Notes under the pieces: model-generated
Database searches by the model: none
What the model was told of the DNA's origin: nothing
What the model saw: only the letters and a program-made list of their open reading frames with translations
Assembly: GCF_029867415.1 (NCBI RefSeq)
Contig: NC_081184.1
Location: 79,148,364-79,212,363 of the forward strand
DNA from: Vicia villosa
Lineage: Eukaryota; Streptophyta; Magnoliopsida; Fabales; Fabaceae
DNA length: 64,000 nt
Direction: 5' to 3'
Made by a program: the position numbers and the translations under genes
Shown: positions 11,127 through 23,270 of the stretch, one piece after another
How positions within the stretch are numbered: the first letter of the stretch is position 1
How the letters are laid out: every line of letters starts with the position of its first letter

Positions 11127-12340
11127 TGAAGGATAGAAAAACACTTAGAAAGGGGGGGTTTGAATAAGTGTAGTCTAAAAACTTGAACGATAAAAACAAT
11201 TTGCACAGTTATTTTTATCCTGGTTCGTTGTTAACTAAACTACTCCAGTCCACCCCCACGGAGTGATTTACCTCACCTGAGGATTTAATCCACTAATCGC
11301 AACAGATTACAATGGTTTTCCACTTAGCCCACGACTAAGTCTTCTAGAGTATCCTGATCACAACCTGATCACTCTAGGAACAAATGCTTAGACACAAGCT
11401 AAGACTTTCTTAGAGTATCCTGACCACCACGTGATCACTCTAATTACAACTGCTTAGACACAAGCTAAGACTTCCTAGAGTGTCCTGATCAACACTTGAT
11501 CGCTCTAGTTACTTACAAATTAATGTAATCAATTCTAAGAGTATTACAATTGCTTCTGAAAAGCTATAATCACAACAGTGATATTTCTCTTAACGTTTAA
11601 GCTTAATCTCACTAATATATTACAACAGCAATATAGTGAGCTTTGATGAAGATGAAGTTTCTGAGCTTTGATTTGAACAGCGTTTCAGCAAGTTTTTCAG
11701 AGTAAGTTCGTTCAGAATTGTTAACCTTGCTTCTCATCAGAACTTCATATTTACAGGCACTCAAGAAGATGACCGTTGGGAGCATTTAATGCTTTGCGTA
11801 TTCCGTACACCATTGCATTTAATGTTTCACGCTTTTGTCAACTACCTCGAGCCTTGTTCACGTTGTGTCTACTGACGTTGCCTTTAATAGCTTCCAACGT
11901 TCCTTTTGTCAGTCAGCGTAGCCTGCCACCTGTACTTTCTTCTGATCTGATGTTTGTGTATACAACGTTTGAATATCATCAGAGTCAAACAGCTTGGTGC
12001 ATAACATCTTCTTGTCTTCTGACCTTGAAGTGCTTCTGAGCGTGATACCATGAGAACTTCAGTGCTTCTGCTTCTGATCTCAAGTTCTTCTGATGCTTCC
12101 ATAGACCCATGTTCTGATTCTGCCTTGACCATCTTCTGATGTCTTGCCAGACCATGTTCTGATGTTGCATGCTGAACCTTCTGAGACAAAGCTTCTGAGC
12201 GCTGATTTGTGCATACTCTTTATATATTTCCTGAAAGGGAAATTTCAATGTATTAGAGTACCACATTATCTCACACAAAATTCATATCCTTGTTATCATC
12301 AAAACTAAGAATATTGATCAGAACAAATCTTGTTCTAACA
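11127..12340 (-). repeat. 3' LTR of element B
   Basis: 1214 bp, TGAAGGATAG to TTCTAACA in genome orientation, same length as its partner at 19162-20375. On the minus strand it starts TGTTAGAACAAG right after the polypurine tract. Confidence 0.95.
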
Positions 12341-12354
12341 ATCTCCCCCTTTTT
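12341..12354 (-). other. 3' polypurine tract of element B
   Basis: Minus strand AAAAAGGGGGAGAT immediately before the LTR TGTTAG. Secondary tracts follow at about 12451-12509 (three) and 13289-13309, as in element A. Confidence 0.85.
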
Positions 12355-12574
12355 GATGATGACAAAAACATATATAAATGATATGAATTTGCGATCAGAA
12401 AGAGCAGACGGCTAAAGACAATTACACAGCTATAGCATAAGCATGTGAATGTGTCTCCCCCTGAGATTAACAATCTCCCCTTGAGATGAATAATCTCCCC
12501 CTGAAATTAATACTAGAAGAATTTTATAAATAAAAGACTTCCCTGAGTATTTCAGTAGAGACGTTCACATGTGC

Positions 12575-12850
12575 TTGATCTTCAGAACATTCATGACTTC
12601 TGATTTCTGCTTCCATAGGACAACGTCAGAACTTTGAATTTCTTTAGATCCTCAGAACATTCATAGCTTCTGATTTCTGCTTCCATCGGACAGCTTCAGA
12701 ACTTGAATTTCTTTGATCTTCAGGATATTCATAACTTCTGATTTCTGCTTCCATCGGACAGCTTCAGAACTTGAATTTCTTTGATCTTCAGAATATTCAC
12801 AGCTTCTGATTTCTGCTTCCATCGGACAGCTTCAGAACTTGAATTTCTTC
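12575..12850 (-). repeat. Four tandem copies of a 68-70 bp unit in element B
   Basis: The block containing CTTCTGATTTCTGCTTCCAT repeats with starts near 12597, 12667, 12735 and 12803 (periods 70, 68, 68). Element A has only one copy of the corresponding sequence (about 6625-6705), so B expanded it. It lies in the non-coding 3' region between pol and LTR. Confidence 0.8.
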
Positions 12851-13511
12851 TTACATCACTTCATGCTAGATTGTATCAGAACATTGTTGAATGTACCAGA
12901 GCATCATCAGAGCATCTCTACATCCTGAAATGTTACAGAACAACGCTAAACGACAAAAGTCAGCATGAATGAGTCAAAACATAGAATATGTTTCAGAACA
13001 CATAATATGTATCAGAGCCATATAGAATGTTTCAGAACAAATAGACAAAATGTTTCAGAGCATATTCTATCATTAGAATATCTGAACATCTTCCTTCTTG
13101 CTTCTGATTCTGAAGCTTCATAGCACTCAGCTTGCTTCAAGAATCCAAGAGCTTGATTCATCTTGCTGCTTCTTATGTTGATCTTCAGTTCCTGTAAAAC
13201 AACTTAGAAACATATGAAGCTTGCAGCTTCTGTTAGTAATGTGGGGGCTTTCTTCCCAGCAACTGCTAATATAAATCAAATCATTTATCACTATTTCTCC
13301 CCCTTTTTGTCATAACATCAAAAAGAATGTAAAAGAGTCAGATGTAACCACAGGACAAATGGAAAGAGAAACAAATAGTCATTGATAAAATAAGCAGAAG
13401 TACAAGAGTTATGCAGAAAAAAGCTTTTCATTGATTAAGCCAACAGAATTACAAAAGAAGTATGCTGAATAAGCAGATGCAGCAACCAAAGAAAACTACA
13501 AAGACCAAAGA

Positions 13512-13740
13512 CTAAGACCCTAGCCTAGACAAAATCTGCGCCAGTATGTCATGAATCCGGTCAGTGATCTTCTGGAAGGTCTTCAGCCTCAGCATATTCT
13601 GGCTCGGGCAACACAGAAGCTCCAACTTCCAATGCCTGAAGAATAGCTGCAAGGTTTGTTGGAAGAATTGGACCAGCAACTTCTGCAGGATACACCACTT
13701 CTGGAAAGACCACGTGAGGAGCGCTTTCAGAAGGGTTCAT
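13512..13740 (-). pseudogene. Small ORF3 of element B
   Basis: ATG at 13740 (minus) opens a 59-codon frame ending at 13561-13563. The neighbouring frame carries the C-terminal signature IHDILAQILSRLG up to a TAG at 13512-13514. The counterpart in element A ends IHDLLAKIMSKLG. A frameshift probably separates the two halves here; which half is original at the N-terminus is unclear. No known domain. Confidence 0.45.
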
Positions 13741-14217
13741 GATGAATGCTAGTTTGAAGATATAAGACTAGGGTTTATGCAACAATGCAGAAGGATAGAG
13801 AAAGATGGTGAACGATGAAAAACTGAACGCAAAGAGAGAGAAATGAAAGAGGGAAAAACTGAAACGTTTGAAGAATATAAAACGAAAAAGAAAATAAAGG
13901 AAATGATGAATGGCATTTAATGTTACGTGACAAGAGGAGAGAGAAACTATGACAAATGAAGTGATAGAACAGTTACCTAGGAAAGGCGCCTCCTCAACTG
14001 CACGCATGTTTGTCCAAATAGGGTAGACACTTGTTACCATCTGGAAAGCTAGATACAGCTGTATTTTCTTTAAAAAATATTCTGAATCAACTTAGACAAT
14101 GAAACGTTAGTAATAAACGAGTCACTACTTCTAATTGATTTAAGATCAGAACTTCTTATAAAACATTAATCCAATCTCATTTCAGAAGATAGCCATACAT
14201 AAGATTTTCTCGTCTTC

Positions 14218-17200
14218 TCATTCTGGGCATAAATCCATACTGATATTCTTCAGAATGAACTTAAACCTATCTTCGGCAAGGGGTTTTGTAAAGATATCAG
14301 CCCATTGATGGTCTGTATCCACAAAGTTTAAAGATATAACACCCTTCTGAACATAGTCCCTTATGAAATGATGTTTAATCTCAATATGTTTAGCTTTTGA
14401 ATGTAAGATAGGATTCTTAGATAAACATATAGCAGAAGTATTATCACAGAAAATAGGAATGTTACTCTCATATATCTGATAATCTTCTAGCTGACTTCTC
14501 ATCCAGAGCATTTGTGTGCTACAACCAGCAGCAGCAACATATTCTGCTTCTGTTGTTGAGAGGGCAATAGTAGCTTGCTTCTTGCTGTACCATGAGATCA
14601 GATGACTTCCAAGAAATTGACAACTTCCAGAAGTGCTCTTCCTTTCAATTCTATCTCCAGCATAGTCAGCATCACAGAATCCTACTAAGTTGTAGTCTTT
14701 GGATTTTCTGTAAACTAAACCAACATTAGTAGTACCTTTCAGATACCTCAGAATTCTCTTAACCGCAGTTAAATGAGATTCTCTCGGATCTGATTGGAAT
14801 CTAGCACACAAACAAACACTGAAGAGAATGTCAGGTCTAGAAGCAGTTAGGTATAGAAGATATCCAATCATACCTCTGTACAACTTCTGATCTACCTTCT
14901 TACTTACCTCATCCTTACCTAGGACACATGTTGGATGCATAGGAGTTTTGGCTTCTTTACTTTCAGAAAGATTAAACTTCTTCAGAAGTTCTTTCACATA
15001 CTTCGTTTGATGAACATATGTTCCATCAGAAGTTTGGTTGATTTGAATCCCAAGGAAATACTTGAGTTCTCCCATCATGCTCATTTCAAATTCAGCCTGC
15101 ATAGACTCAGCAAACTCCTTTCCAAGTGTAGCATTAGATGTTCCAAAGATGATATCATCAACATATATTTGACATATTAAAATATCCTTTTTAAAGGTTT
15201 TACAAAAGAGAGTATTGTCCACTTTTCCTCTAGTGAAACCATTTTCCAGAAGGAAAGAACTTAAACGTTCATACCAAGCTCTAGGAGCTTGCTTCAATCC
15301 GTATAATGATTTCTTTAATTTAAAAACATGATTTGGAGACTTGGAGTCTTCAAAACCAGGAGGTTGATGGACATAAACTTCTTCATCTATATAACCATTT
15401 AACAAGGCACTCTTGACATCCATCTGATAAAGAGTGATGTTATGTTGAGTGCCAAAAGAAATTAATAGACGAATAGATTCTAACCTGGCCACTGGTGCAA
15501 AGGTTTTTGTGTAGTCAATTCCTTCTTGCTGACTATAACCTTGAGCAACCAGTCTGGCTTTGTTTCTTACCACTTCTCCCTTCTCGCTTAGCTTGTTTCT
15601 GAATACCCACTTAGTGCCGATGATGTTAAATCCTTTTGGTCTAGGAACCAAGTCCCATTCATCATTCCTTATAAACTGATTGAGTTCTTCTTGCATGGCA
15701 ATTATCCAGTTTGGATCTTCTAGAGCTTGATCAACAGAAGTTGGCTCGATCAAAGAAACAAGACCTAATTGACATTCTGCATTGTTCTTAAGGAATGCCC
15801 TTGTTCTGATAGGATCATCTTTCTTTCCAAGGATCACATCTTCTGAATGAGCTGAAGCAGGTCTAGGTGATCTTCTGACTGTTGGCTCTTCAGAAATCCT
15901 GAGATTCTCTAAAGATGCAGCAACTTGATCTTCTGATCCATTGCTTCTGAAACTATCAGCTTCTGCAGCTTTGCTTCTTGGTTCTACTGCTTCTGATATA
16001 TCAATATCAAAATCTGCAAAATTCTCAAACTGCTTTGGTTTTTCAAGACCAAGCTTATCATCAAACCTGATATTGATTGATTCTTCTACAATCAATGTTT
16101 CAGTATTGTATACTCTGTAGCCTTTAGAGCGTTCAGAATATCCAAGAAGGAAACACTTTTGTGCTTTAGAATCAAACTTACCAAGATGATCTTTAGTATT
16201 CAGAATAAAACATACACATCCAAAAGGATGGAAATATGAAATGTTGGGCTTTCTGTTCTTCCACAATTCATAAGGAGTCTTATTTAGAATAGGTCTGATA
16301 GAGATTCTATTCTGAATATAACACGCAGTGTTTATTGCTTCTGCCCAGAAATGCTTAGCCATATTGGTTTCATTGATCATGGTTCTGGCCATTTCTTGTA
16401 GAGTCCTATGCTTTCGCTCTACAACTCCATTTTGCTGTGGAGTTCTAGGATAAGAGAAATCATGGGCAATACCATTTTCTTTGAAGAACTCCTCAAAGAA
16501 TTTGTTCTCAAATTCACCACCATGATCACTTCTGACCTTTATGATTTTACACTCCTTCTCAGTTTGGGTCTGAGTGCAGAATTCAAAGAACACTGAATGA
16601 GACTCATCCTTGTGTTTTAAGAACTTTACCCATCTCCAGCGGCTATAATCATCAACGATGACTAATCCATATTTCTTCCCTTTGACAGATGCTGTTTTGA
16701 CTGGGCCAAACAGATCAATGTGCAAAAGTTCTAACGGCCTTGAGGAAGAGACAACATTCTTAGACTTGAATGCAGGTTTGGAGAACTTGCCCTTCTAACA
16801 TGCTTCACAAAGAGCATTTGATTTGTATTTCAGATTAGGGAGTCCTCTGACAAGATTTAGTTTGTTAATCTGAGAAATCTTTCTCAAACTAGCATGTCCT
16901 AATCTTCTGTGCCAGACCCATTGCTCTTCAGAAACAGATATAAGACAAGTCACCTTCTGATTCTTAAGATCCTGAAGATCTGTCTTATAAATGTTGTTCT
17001 TTCTCTTGCCTGTAAATAGGATTGAGCCATCCTTCTGACTTACAGCCTTGCAAGACTTTTGATTGAAGATTATATCATAACCATTGTCACTTAATTGACT
17101 TATGGACAATAAGTTATGCGTTAATCCTTCTACAAGAAGTACATTAGTTATGGAAGGAGAGTTACCAAGACTTATGGTTCCAGAGCCAATGATTTTGCCC

Positions 17201-17318
17201 TTCTAATCTCCTCCAAACTTGACTTCTCCACCTGGTTTAAGCACCAGGTCTTGGAATGTAAACCTTCTTCCCGTCATGTGCCGCGAGCACCCAGAGTCCA
17301 GGTACCATGACATTTTGA
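14218..17318 (-). pseudogene. Element B pol: protease, GAG-pre-integrase, integrase, RT, RNase H
   Basis: One continuous frame from the protease (DSG active-site triplet about 17290, in YLDSGCS context) to TGA at 14218-14220, broken only by TAG at 17203-17205 and 16795-16797; both stand where CAG would restore Gln. Domains in order: aspartic protease; GAG-pre-integrase with WHRRLGHAS and a CEAC zinc motif; integrase with the DDE residues in IDLFGP, SDHGGEF and NGVVERK; reverse transcriptase with IYVDDIIFG; RNase H with DADYAGD, TEAEY, FCDN and WADIFTKPL. The 835 codons after the second stop are intact. Upstream, the gag frame joins with a 1-nt shift near 17315. Potentially recently active; inactive as it stands unless stops are read through. 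Confidence 0.9.
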
Positions 17319-19075
17319 TTTTTGTCCTCTTTGCCGCCAAGGATATCTGCAACAGAAATTATCTTCTCCTTAGGTACCCACAATTTCTTGGGTCCTTTCT
17401 TGTTAGTTCTCCTCAAGTTCTGATTGAACTTGGGTTTAGCAAAATATTTGACAGGAGGAACAGCATGATATTCTTTAGGTTTGTCAGCATGATATTTCTT
17501 AGGATGTGTCACATGCTTCTTGGTGTGAACAGTGTTAAACTTCTGTGCATGTGAAGTGAGCCTAATATCATGAGCATGGCCATATTTGAACTGATCATAC
17601 AATGGCTTGTATGTGATCTTCAGATCATCAACAGGTTCAAATTTATGTGAGGTATCACCCTCATAGCCAAAACCAAACCTTCTGTTTCCAGAAACACCAT
17701 ATATCATAGAAGCAAGATGACTTCTGCCAATACTTCTAGATAAGAACTTTTTGAAGCTCGAGTCATATTCTTTCAGAATATGATTCATGCTAGGAATGGA
17801 TTTTTCTGTTTCAGAAGGAGAACCACTATCTTTGGATAGATTTAAAACTTTTTCCTTCAACTCAGAATTTTCCAATTCCAGCTTCTTAGTTTCAAATTCA
17901 AACTGCTTTTTCATCTTTTTGTATTTGATACTAAGATGAGCCTTGAGTTCCAGAAGTTCTGTTAAACTGGAAACTAACTCTTCTCTAGATAATTCAGAAA
18001 ATACCTCTTCAGAATCTGATTCTGATGTAGATTCTGATCCATCATCTTCTGTAGCCATCAGCGCGAAGTTGGCCTGCTCTCCTTCAGAGTCTGATTCTGA
18101 TTCTGATTCTGAATCATCCCATGTTGCCATAAGACCTTTATTCTTATGAAACTTCTTGGGATTTTCCTTCTGAAGTTTTGGGCACTCACTTTTGAAGTGT
18201 CCTGGCTCATTGCACTCATAGCAGACAGCCTTCTTCTTGTCAGATCTTCTGTCACCAGAAGATTCTCCTCGTTCAAATCTCTTTGAACTTCTGAAGCCTC
18301 TGAACTTCCTTTGCTTGCTCTTCCAGAGTTGGTTTACCCTTCTGGAGATCATGGACAGTTCATCTTCTTCTTCAGATTCGGATTCTTCAGGATCTTCTTC
18401 TCTAGCCTGAAAAGCGTTAGTGCATTTTTTAACATTAGATTTTAATGCAATAGACTTACCTTTCTTTTGAGGCTCGTTTGCGTCCAGCTCAATTTCATAG
18501 CTTCTGGGTAAGCTTCTGATAATCTTCTTTACATGATCATCCTTGGTGTAGCCTTTATCCAGAACTCTTAATCCAGCAGTTAGCGTTTGAAATCTTGAGA
18601 ACATCTTCTCAATGTTTTCATCATCCTCCATCTTGAAGGCTTCATATCTCTGGATTAGAGCAAGAGCTTTAGTCTCCTTGACTTGAGCATTTCCCTCATG
18701 GGTCATTTTCAATGACTCATATATATCATAGGCAGTTTCCCTGTTAGATATCTTCTCATACTCAGCATGAGAGATAGCATTCAGCAAAACAGTCCTACAT
18801 TTATGATGATTCTTGAAAAGCTTCTTCTGATCATCATCCATTTCTTGCCTTGTAAGCCTTACGCCACTGGCTTTCACTGGATGTTTGTAACCATCCATCA
18901 GAAGATCCCATAGTTCACCATCTAGACCAAGAAAGTAACATTCCAGTTTATCTTTCCAGTATTCAAAGTTTTCACCATCAAATACTGGTGGTCTAGTATA
19001 ACCATTGTTACCATTGTATTGCTCAGCAGAGCCAGATGTAGATGCAGGTGGATCTGTTGGAATTTCACCAGCCAT
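17319..19075 (-). CDS. Element B gag
   Basis: Starts at ATG 19075, 87 bp from the 5' LTR and just after the PBS, the usual place. About 585 codons. N-terminal half (residues about 20-200) has the copia gag layout (FDGENFEYWK start, UBN2-type helices). A CX2CX4HX4C zinc knuckle (CYECNEPGHFKSEC) lies near residue 285. Acidic Ser/Glu/Asp stretches follow, then a Lys/His-rich basic tail. The frame continues about 27 codons past 17319 but out of register with protease, so those residues are not native. Gag forms the particle and binds the element RNA. Confidence 0.85.
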
Positions 19076-19144
19076 CTTTTACTGAAGCGTTTTTCTCTTC
19101 CTAAATCTTTTCTAAACACGGTTAAGTGCTTGCACCTTAGAACC

Positions 19145-19159
19145 GGCGCTCTGATGCCA
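19145..19159 (-). other. Primer binding site of element B
   Basis: Minus strand TGGCATCAGAGCGCC, 2 nt from the 5' LTR. It resembles the initiator-Met tRNA type (TGGTATCAGAGC) with one change. Confidence 0.75.
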
Positions 19160-19161
19160 AT

Positions 19162-20375
19162 TGAAGGATAGAAAAACACTTAGAAAGGGGGGGTTTGAAT
19201 AAGTGTAGTCTAAAAACTTGAACGATAAAAACAATTTGCACAGTTATTTTTATCCTGGTTCGTTGTTAACTAAACTACTCCAGTCCACCCCCACGGAGTG
19301 ATTTACCTCACCTGAGGATTTAATCCACTAATCGCAACAGATTACAATGGTTTTCCACTTAGCCCACGACTAAGTCTTCTAGAGTATCCTGATCACAACC
19401 TGATCACTCTAGGAACAAATGCTTAGACACAAGCTAAGACTTTCTTAGAGTATCCTGACCACCACGTGATCACTCTAATTACAACTGCTTAGACACAAGC
19501 TAAGACTTCCTAGAGTATCCTGATCAACACTTGATCACTCTAGTTACTTACAAATTAATGTAATCAATTCTAAGAGTATTACAATTGCTTCTGAAAAGCT
19601 ATAATCACAACAGTGATATTTCTCTTAACGTTTAAGCTTAATCTCACTAATATATTACAACATTAATGTAGTGAGCTTTGATGAAGATGAAGTTTCTGAG
19701 CTTTGATTTGAACAGCGTTTCAGCAAGTTTTTCAGAGTAAGTTCGTTCAGAATTGTTAACCTTGCTTCTCATCAGAACTTCATATTTATAGGCACTCAAG
19801 AAGATGACCGTTGGGAGCATTTAATGCTTTGCGTATTCCGTACAGCATTGCATTTAATGTTTCATGCTTTTGTCAACTACCTCGAGCCTTGTTCACGCTG
19901 TGTCTACTGACATTGCCTTTAATAGCTTCCAATGTTCCTTTTGTCAGTCAGCGTAGCCTGCCACCTGTACTTTCTTCTGATCTGATGTTTGTGTATACAA
20001 CGTTTGAATATCATCAGAGTCAAACAGCTTGGTGCATAGCATCTTCTTGTCTTCTGACCTTGAAGTGCTTCTGAGCGTGATACCATGAGAACTTCAGTGC
20101 TTCTGCTTCTGATCTCAAGTTCTTCTGATGCTTCCATAGACCCATGTTCTGATTCTGCCTTGACCATCTTCTAATGTCTTGCTAGACCATGTTCTGATGT
20201 TGCATGCTGAACCTTCTGAGACAAAGCTTCTGAGCGCTGATTTGTGCATACTCTTTATATATTTCCTGAAAGGGAAATTTCAATGTATTAGAGTACCACA
20301 TTATCTCACACAAAATTTATATCCTTGTTATCATCAAAACTAAGAATATTGATCAGAACAAATCTTGTTCTAACA
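19162..20375 (-). repeat. 5' LTR of element B
   Basis: 1214 bp, partner of 11127-12340, about 15 differences by eye, including C/T at several CG or CHG sites. Confidence 0.95.
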
Positions 20376-20380
20376 TGCTC
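20376..20380. other. Target-site duplication of element B, right copy
   Basis: TGCTC, compare TACTC at 11122-11126. Sequence of element C integrase resumes here. Confidence 0.75.
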
Positions 20381-22185
20381 CACCACCATCAGTTCTCAAA
20401 ACCTTGAGCTTTTGCCTACTTTGTCTTTCGACCATCGATTTAAACTTTACAAATACCTCAATCACTTCACTTTTCTTCTTGATCAGGTAAGTCCACAGTT
20501 TTCGATTGAAATCATCTATGAATGTAACAAAGTATTTGCTACCTCCATTCGAATCCACCTGGATAGGACCACATACATCAGAGTATATGATTTTGAGAAT
20601 AGCCTTCGACTTACTTCCTGCATCCTTGTTGAAGCTATTCTTGTGCTACTTTGGTTGCACACATTCCTCACATACCTCGTTTGGAATGTCAATTTCTAGC
20701 AGTCCTGAAACCATATTATTTCTTTTCAAGTCTCTGATGTCTCTAAAGTTGAGATGACCTAGTCGATAATGCCACATCCATTTATCTCTGCTAGCTGCAG
20801 TCGACAGGAACTTGTGCTCCATCACATCGAGTTCGATCTTGAAGGTTCTATTTTGAGACATAGGAGCCTTCAAGATTAACCTTCCACATACGTCGACGAC
20901 TCTCATCATCTTGTCTTTGATCGACACTTTTTAGTTCTTTTTGACCAACTGCCCAATGCTGAGCAAGTTGCTCTCCATGCCTGGTATGTACAACACATTG
21001 GAAATTACTGACCTTTTTCCATCTTTCCTCATAATTAGAACGTCTCCAATATCTTGAGCTGCTAGAGTATTGTTATTTGTGAATTTCACCATGTTCTTCA
21101 TTGAGGGCTTTATGTTGACAAACCAATCTTTCCTTCCAGACATGTGTGATGAGCATCCTGAATCTAAGTACCATTGGTTCTTGAATTTATCTCCATCTTT
21201 TGTTGTGACCATCAGCATCATCTCTTCTTCTTGTTGTTGTTTTATAAACTTTGCATCACTTTCTTAATCCTTATTCTTTTCTGGGCACTTTGTAGAATAG
21301 TGACCATACTTCTAACAATTGAAACACTGAATGTGACTCTTGTCAGGCTTTCGACCACCACCTCTTCCTCTACCAGTAGCACCACCTCTTTGGTTGCCTT
21401 GGTATGAGGGTTTTTTCTGATTCGACCAGCTTCCTTCTTGCTGACTTCGACAAGTAGACTTTTTGTAGCCACCTCTACCTTTATTTCCATTCCAGCTTCC
21501 TTTTCCTTTCTTTTCGTTTGTCGACTGAGCCTGCAAAGTCACATCACTCTTCGACTTGTCTGCAGCTCTTTCAGTCATTCGTTGTTCATGAGATTCAAGT
21601 GTCCCTTGAAGCGTTTCTTTTGTCAACTTCGACAAATCCTTCGACTCTTCTATGGCTACCACCACGTGGTCGAACTTAGGGGGCCAGAGACCTCAAGATC
21701 TTCGAAACAACAGTTCTTGTTGTTAACGCTACTCCACATATCTTGATTTGATTAACTAGTTTCGTAACTCTAGTGAAGAAATCAGTTATGATTTCACTAT
21801 TTTCCATCTGTAGTAATTCATACGTTCTCTTGTGAGTTTGTAACCTCGCCTCTTTCACCTTCTCCGCGCCTCCAAAGGATTTTTCAAGAATCTCCCAAGC
21901 TTCTTTTGCAGATTCAGAATCACTAACCTTTTCGAAGTTGTCTGGACTCAGACATTGATGAATTATAAAAAGTGCTTTATAACTCTTCTTCTTCGATTCT
22001 TCATGTTCTTTCTTTTCTTCTTCTGAAGCATCTTCTTCAAGTTCTTCTACTCCATCCTTTACAAGATCCCAAAGACCCTGACACCTGAATATAACCTTCA
22101 TATGTTTGCACCAATTCTCATAGTTATCTACTTTCAGAATTGGTGGACTTGCTGGATAATTTCCATTCCCATAATTCACCATCAT
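20376..22185 (-). pseudogene. Element C gag, protease and integrase N-terminal part
   Basis: Minus strand from ATG 22185. Gag (to about 21310) has a UBN2-type domain, a frameshift near 21670, then a Lys/Gly/Arg-rich basic part and a zinc knuckle cut by TAG at 21312-21314 (CFNC-stop-KYGH). Protease has YLDSGCSSHM (about 21155-21185). GAG-pre-integrase (WHYRLGHLN, CEEC) and integrase to the second catalytic Asp (RTDGGG) follow until the B insertion. Further stops: TAA 21264-21266, TAA near 20931, TAG 20646-20648. Several fit C-to-T changes. Confidence 0.85.
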
Positions 22186-22230
22186 CGTGATTTTCTTCTT
22201 CTTCTTCTTCCCTTGATCGATAAGTTGGAG

Positions 22231-22242
22231 CTCTTGATACCA
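22231..22242 (-). other. Primer binding site of element C
   Basis: Minus strand TGGTATCAAGAG, 2 nt from the LTR; initiator-Met tRNA type with one extra A. Confidence 0.75.
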
Positions 22243-22244
22243 GA

Positions 22245-22590
22245 TGTTGGAAATCCACCAAAACCTATGATGAATTTTTATCAATCTTGATGAACAAGAT
22301 TATTATCACCACACGATAACAATAAAAAGAGAAAAGAAATTTAAAGACGAAAAGAGATCAGGGTTTCTGCAGAGTAACTCTCTGCCCACAAACTGTGAAA
22401 AACTTTGTTATTCACTTGCAACTGCAAATTTTGTGAATACAACCTTTTCACTTGATTACAAAATAATGAGGGTTACTCCCTATTTATAGATTTAGATAAA
22501 CTTGCTTCCTAAGCCAAAACTCAAAACTATAAAAACCCAAAATATTTATTTTAGAACTAAATCAAATCAAATCAATTTTAAATCTAACCA
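22245..22590 (-). repeat. 5' LTR of element C, truncated
   Basis: Begins TGTTGGAAATCC and follows the 8474 copy with many differences, then similarity stops near 22590 at TTTTAAATCTAA. About 100 bp (the outer end) is missing. Divergence from the other LTR is visibly greater than between the LTRs of B. Confidence 0.75.
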
Positions 22591-23270
22591 AATAAACCAA
22601 GTCACTGAAAGTGAAAACATCAGACGAAGATTCTTCTTGAGTCTTCCTTTCAAGATATTTCCAAGAGCCATCATATGTTTATAAGCACGGCACAAGGAGG
22701 CATCCTAAGAAGCTCAATCTAGTCCAAGATGATTTGCCAGACATGGGTTGCCACGAGACAACAAAGAAAGAGAAAAGACGAGTTTCTTAGGAATCAGCAT
22801 ATAATTGTATCAATGAATTTAATTGGCCAGTTATTAAAGTAAACCAGCTTAGGAACACATTTTGATTGGGTACCATAAGTCGTTAGTCATACATATTCAT
22901 GTCATGAGAAAAAAATATAAGGTATACATTATGTGAAGTTCATATGTGAAGTGCATATGTATATCACTTAAAAATATTATTTTCACACACACATCAATCA
23001 AAACTTATTTTCCTCACATGTCCACATCAACAACACATAAGTCATGCTTGCATATTTAATTTCTGATCTGACAATACTCGTTTTCATGTTAAGTTTTGGA
23101 CCTTTTGGTGCCCAATTAACAAGTTTAATTCCTTCAACATTCAAGTTTCAAACCATTCGAATATTTATATGTGTGTATTTTCCAAAACATATCATTCCTA
23201 TCCTCAAATTTCAGTGCTTATTTTCAAATAAACTTGTAAGTCCTCCTAATTAAAGATACCAATACAAATC
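22591..23270. other. Low-copy region upstream of the peptide gene
   Basis: No element ends or coding similarity recognised. AT-rich. ATATTTATATG near 23160 could serve as a TATA element about 110 bp upstream of the ATG at 23271, but this is only a weak match. A 69-codon frame at 23044-23253 has no support. Confidence 0.35.

Larger units (their letters stand above)
11127..20375 (-). mobile_element. Nearly complete Ty1/copia element, SIRE/Maximus-like (element B)
   Basis: 9249 bp, minus strand, with two 1214-bp LTRs, PBS, gag, pol, a small ORF3 and a polypurine tract, flanked by a 5-bp target duplication with one mismatch. The LTRs differ at about 15 positions by eye (about 1.2%), mostly transitions, which makes it a fairly recent insertion. 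Coding lesions I see: one frameshift between gag and protease, and two CAG-to-TAG stops in pol. Inserted in the integrase gene of element C. Confidence 0.93.
8474..22590 (-). mobile_element. Older Ty1/copia element (element C), split by element B
   Basis: Minus-strand copia element with 3' LTR (8474-8919), RT/RNase H and integrase C-terminus (to 11126), interruption by B (11127-20375), then integrase N-terminus, protease and gag (20376-22185), PBS (22231-22242) and a truncated 5' LTR (22245 to about 22590). Protein text reads across the B insertion: integrase stops at RTDGGG on one side and resumes before the third catalytic residue on the other. Many stops and frameshifts show it is the oldest of the nest. 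Distinct family from A/B: short LTR, different gag. Lineage within copia not resolved. Confidence 0.9.

Noticed and set aside
17219..17554. 111-codon plus-strand frame
   Set aside because: Antisense shadow of element B gag and protease.
22502..23253. Two short frames upstream of the peptide gene
   Set aside because: No signal, no motif, AT-rich composition; first overlaps the LTR of C.
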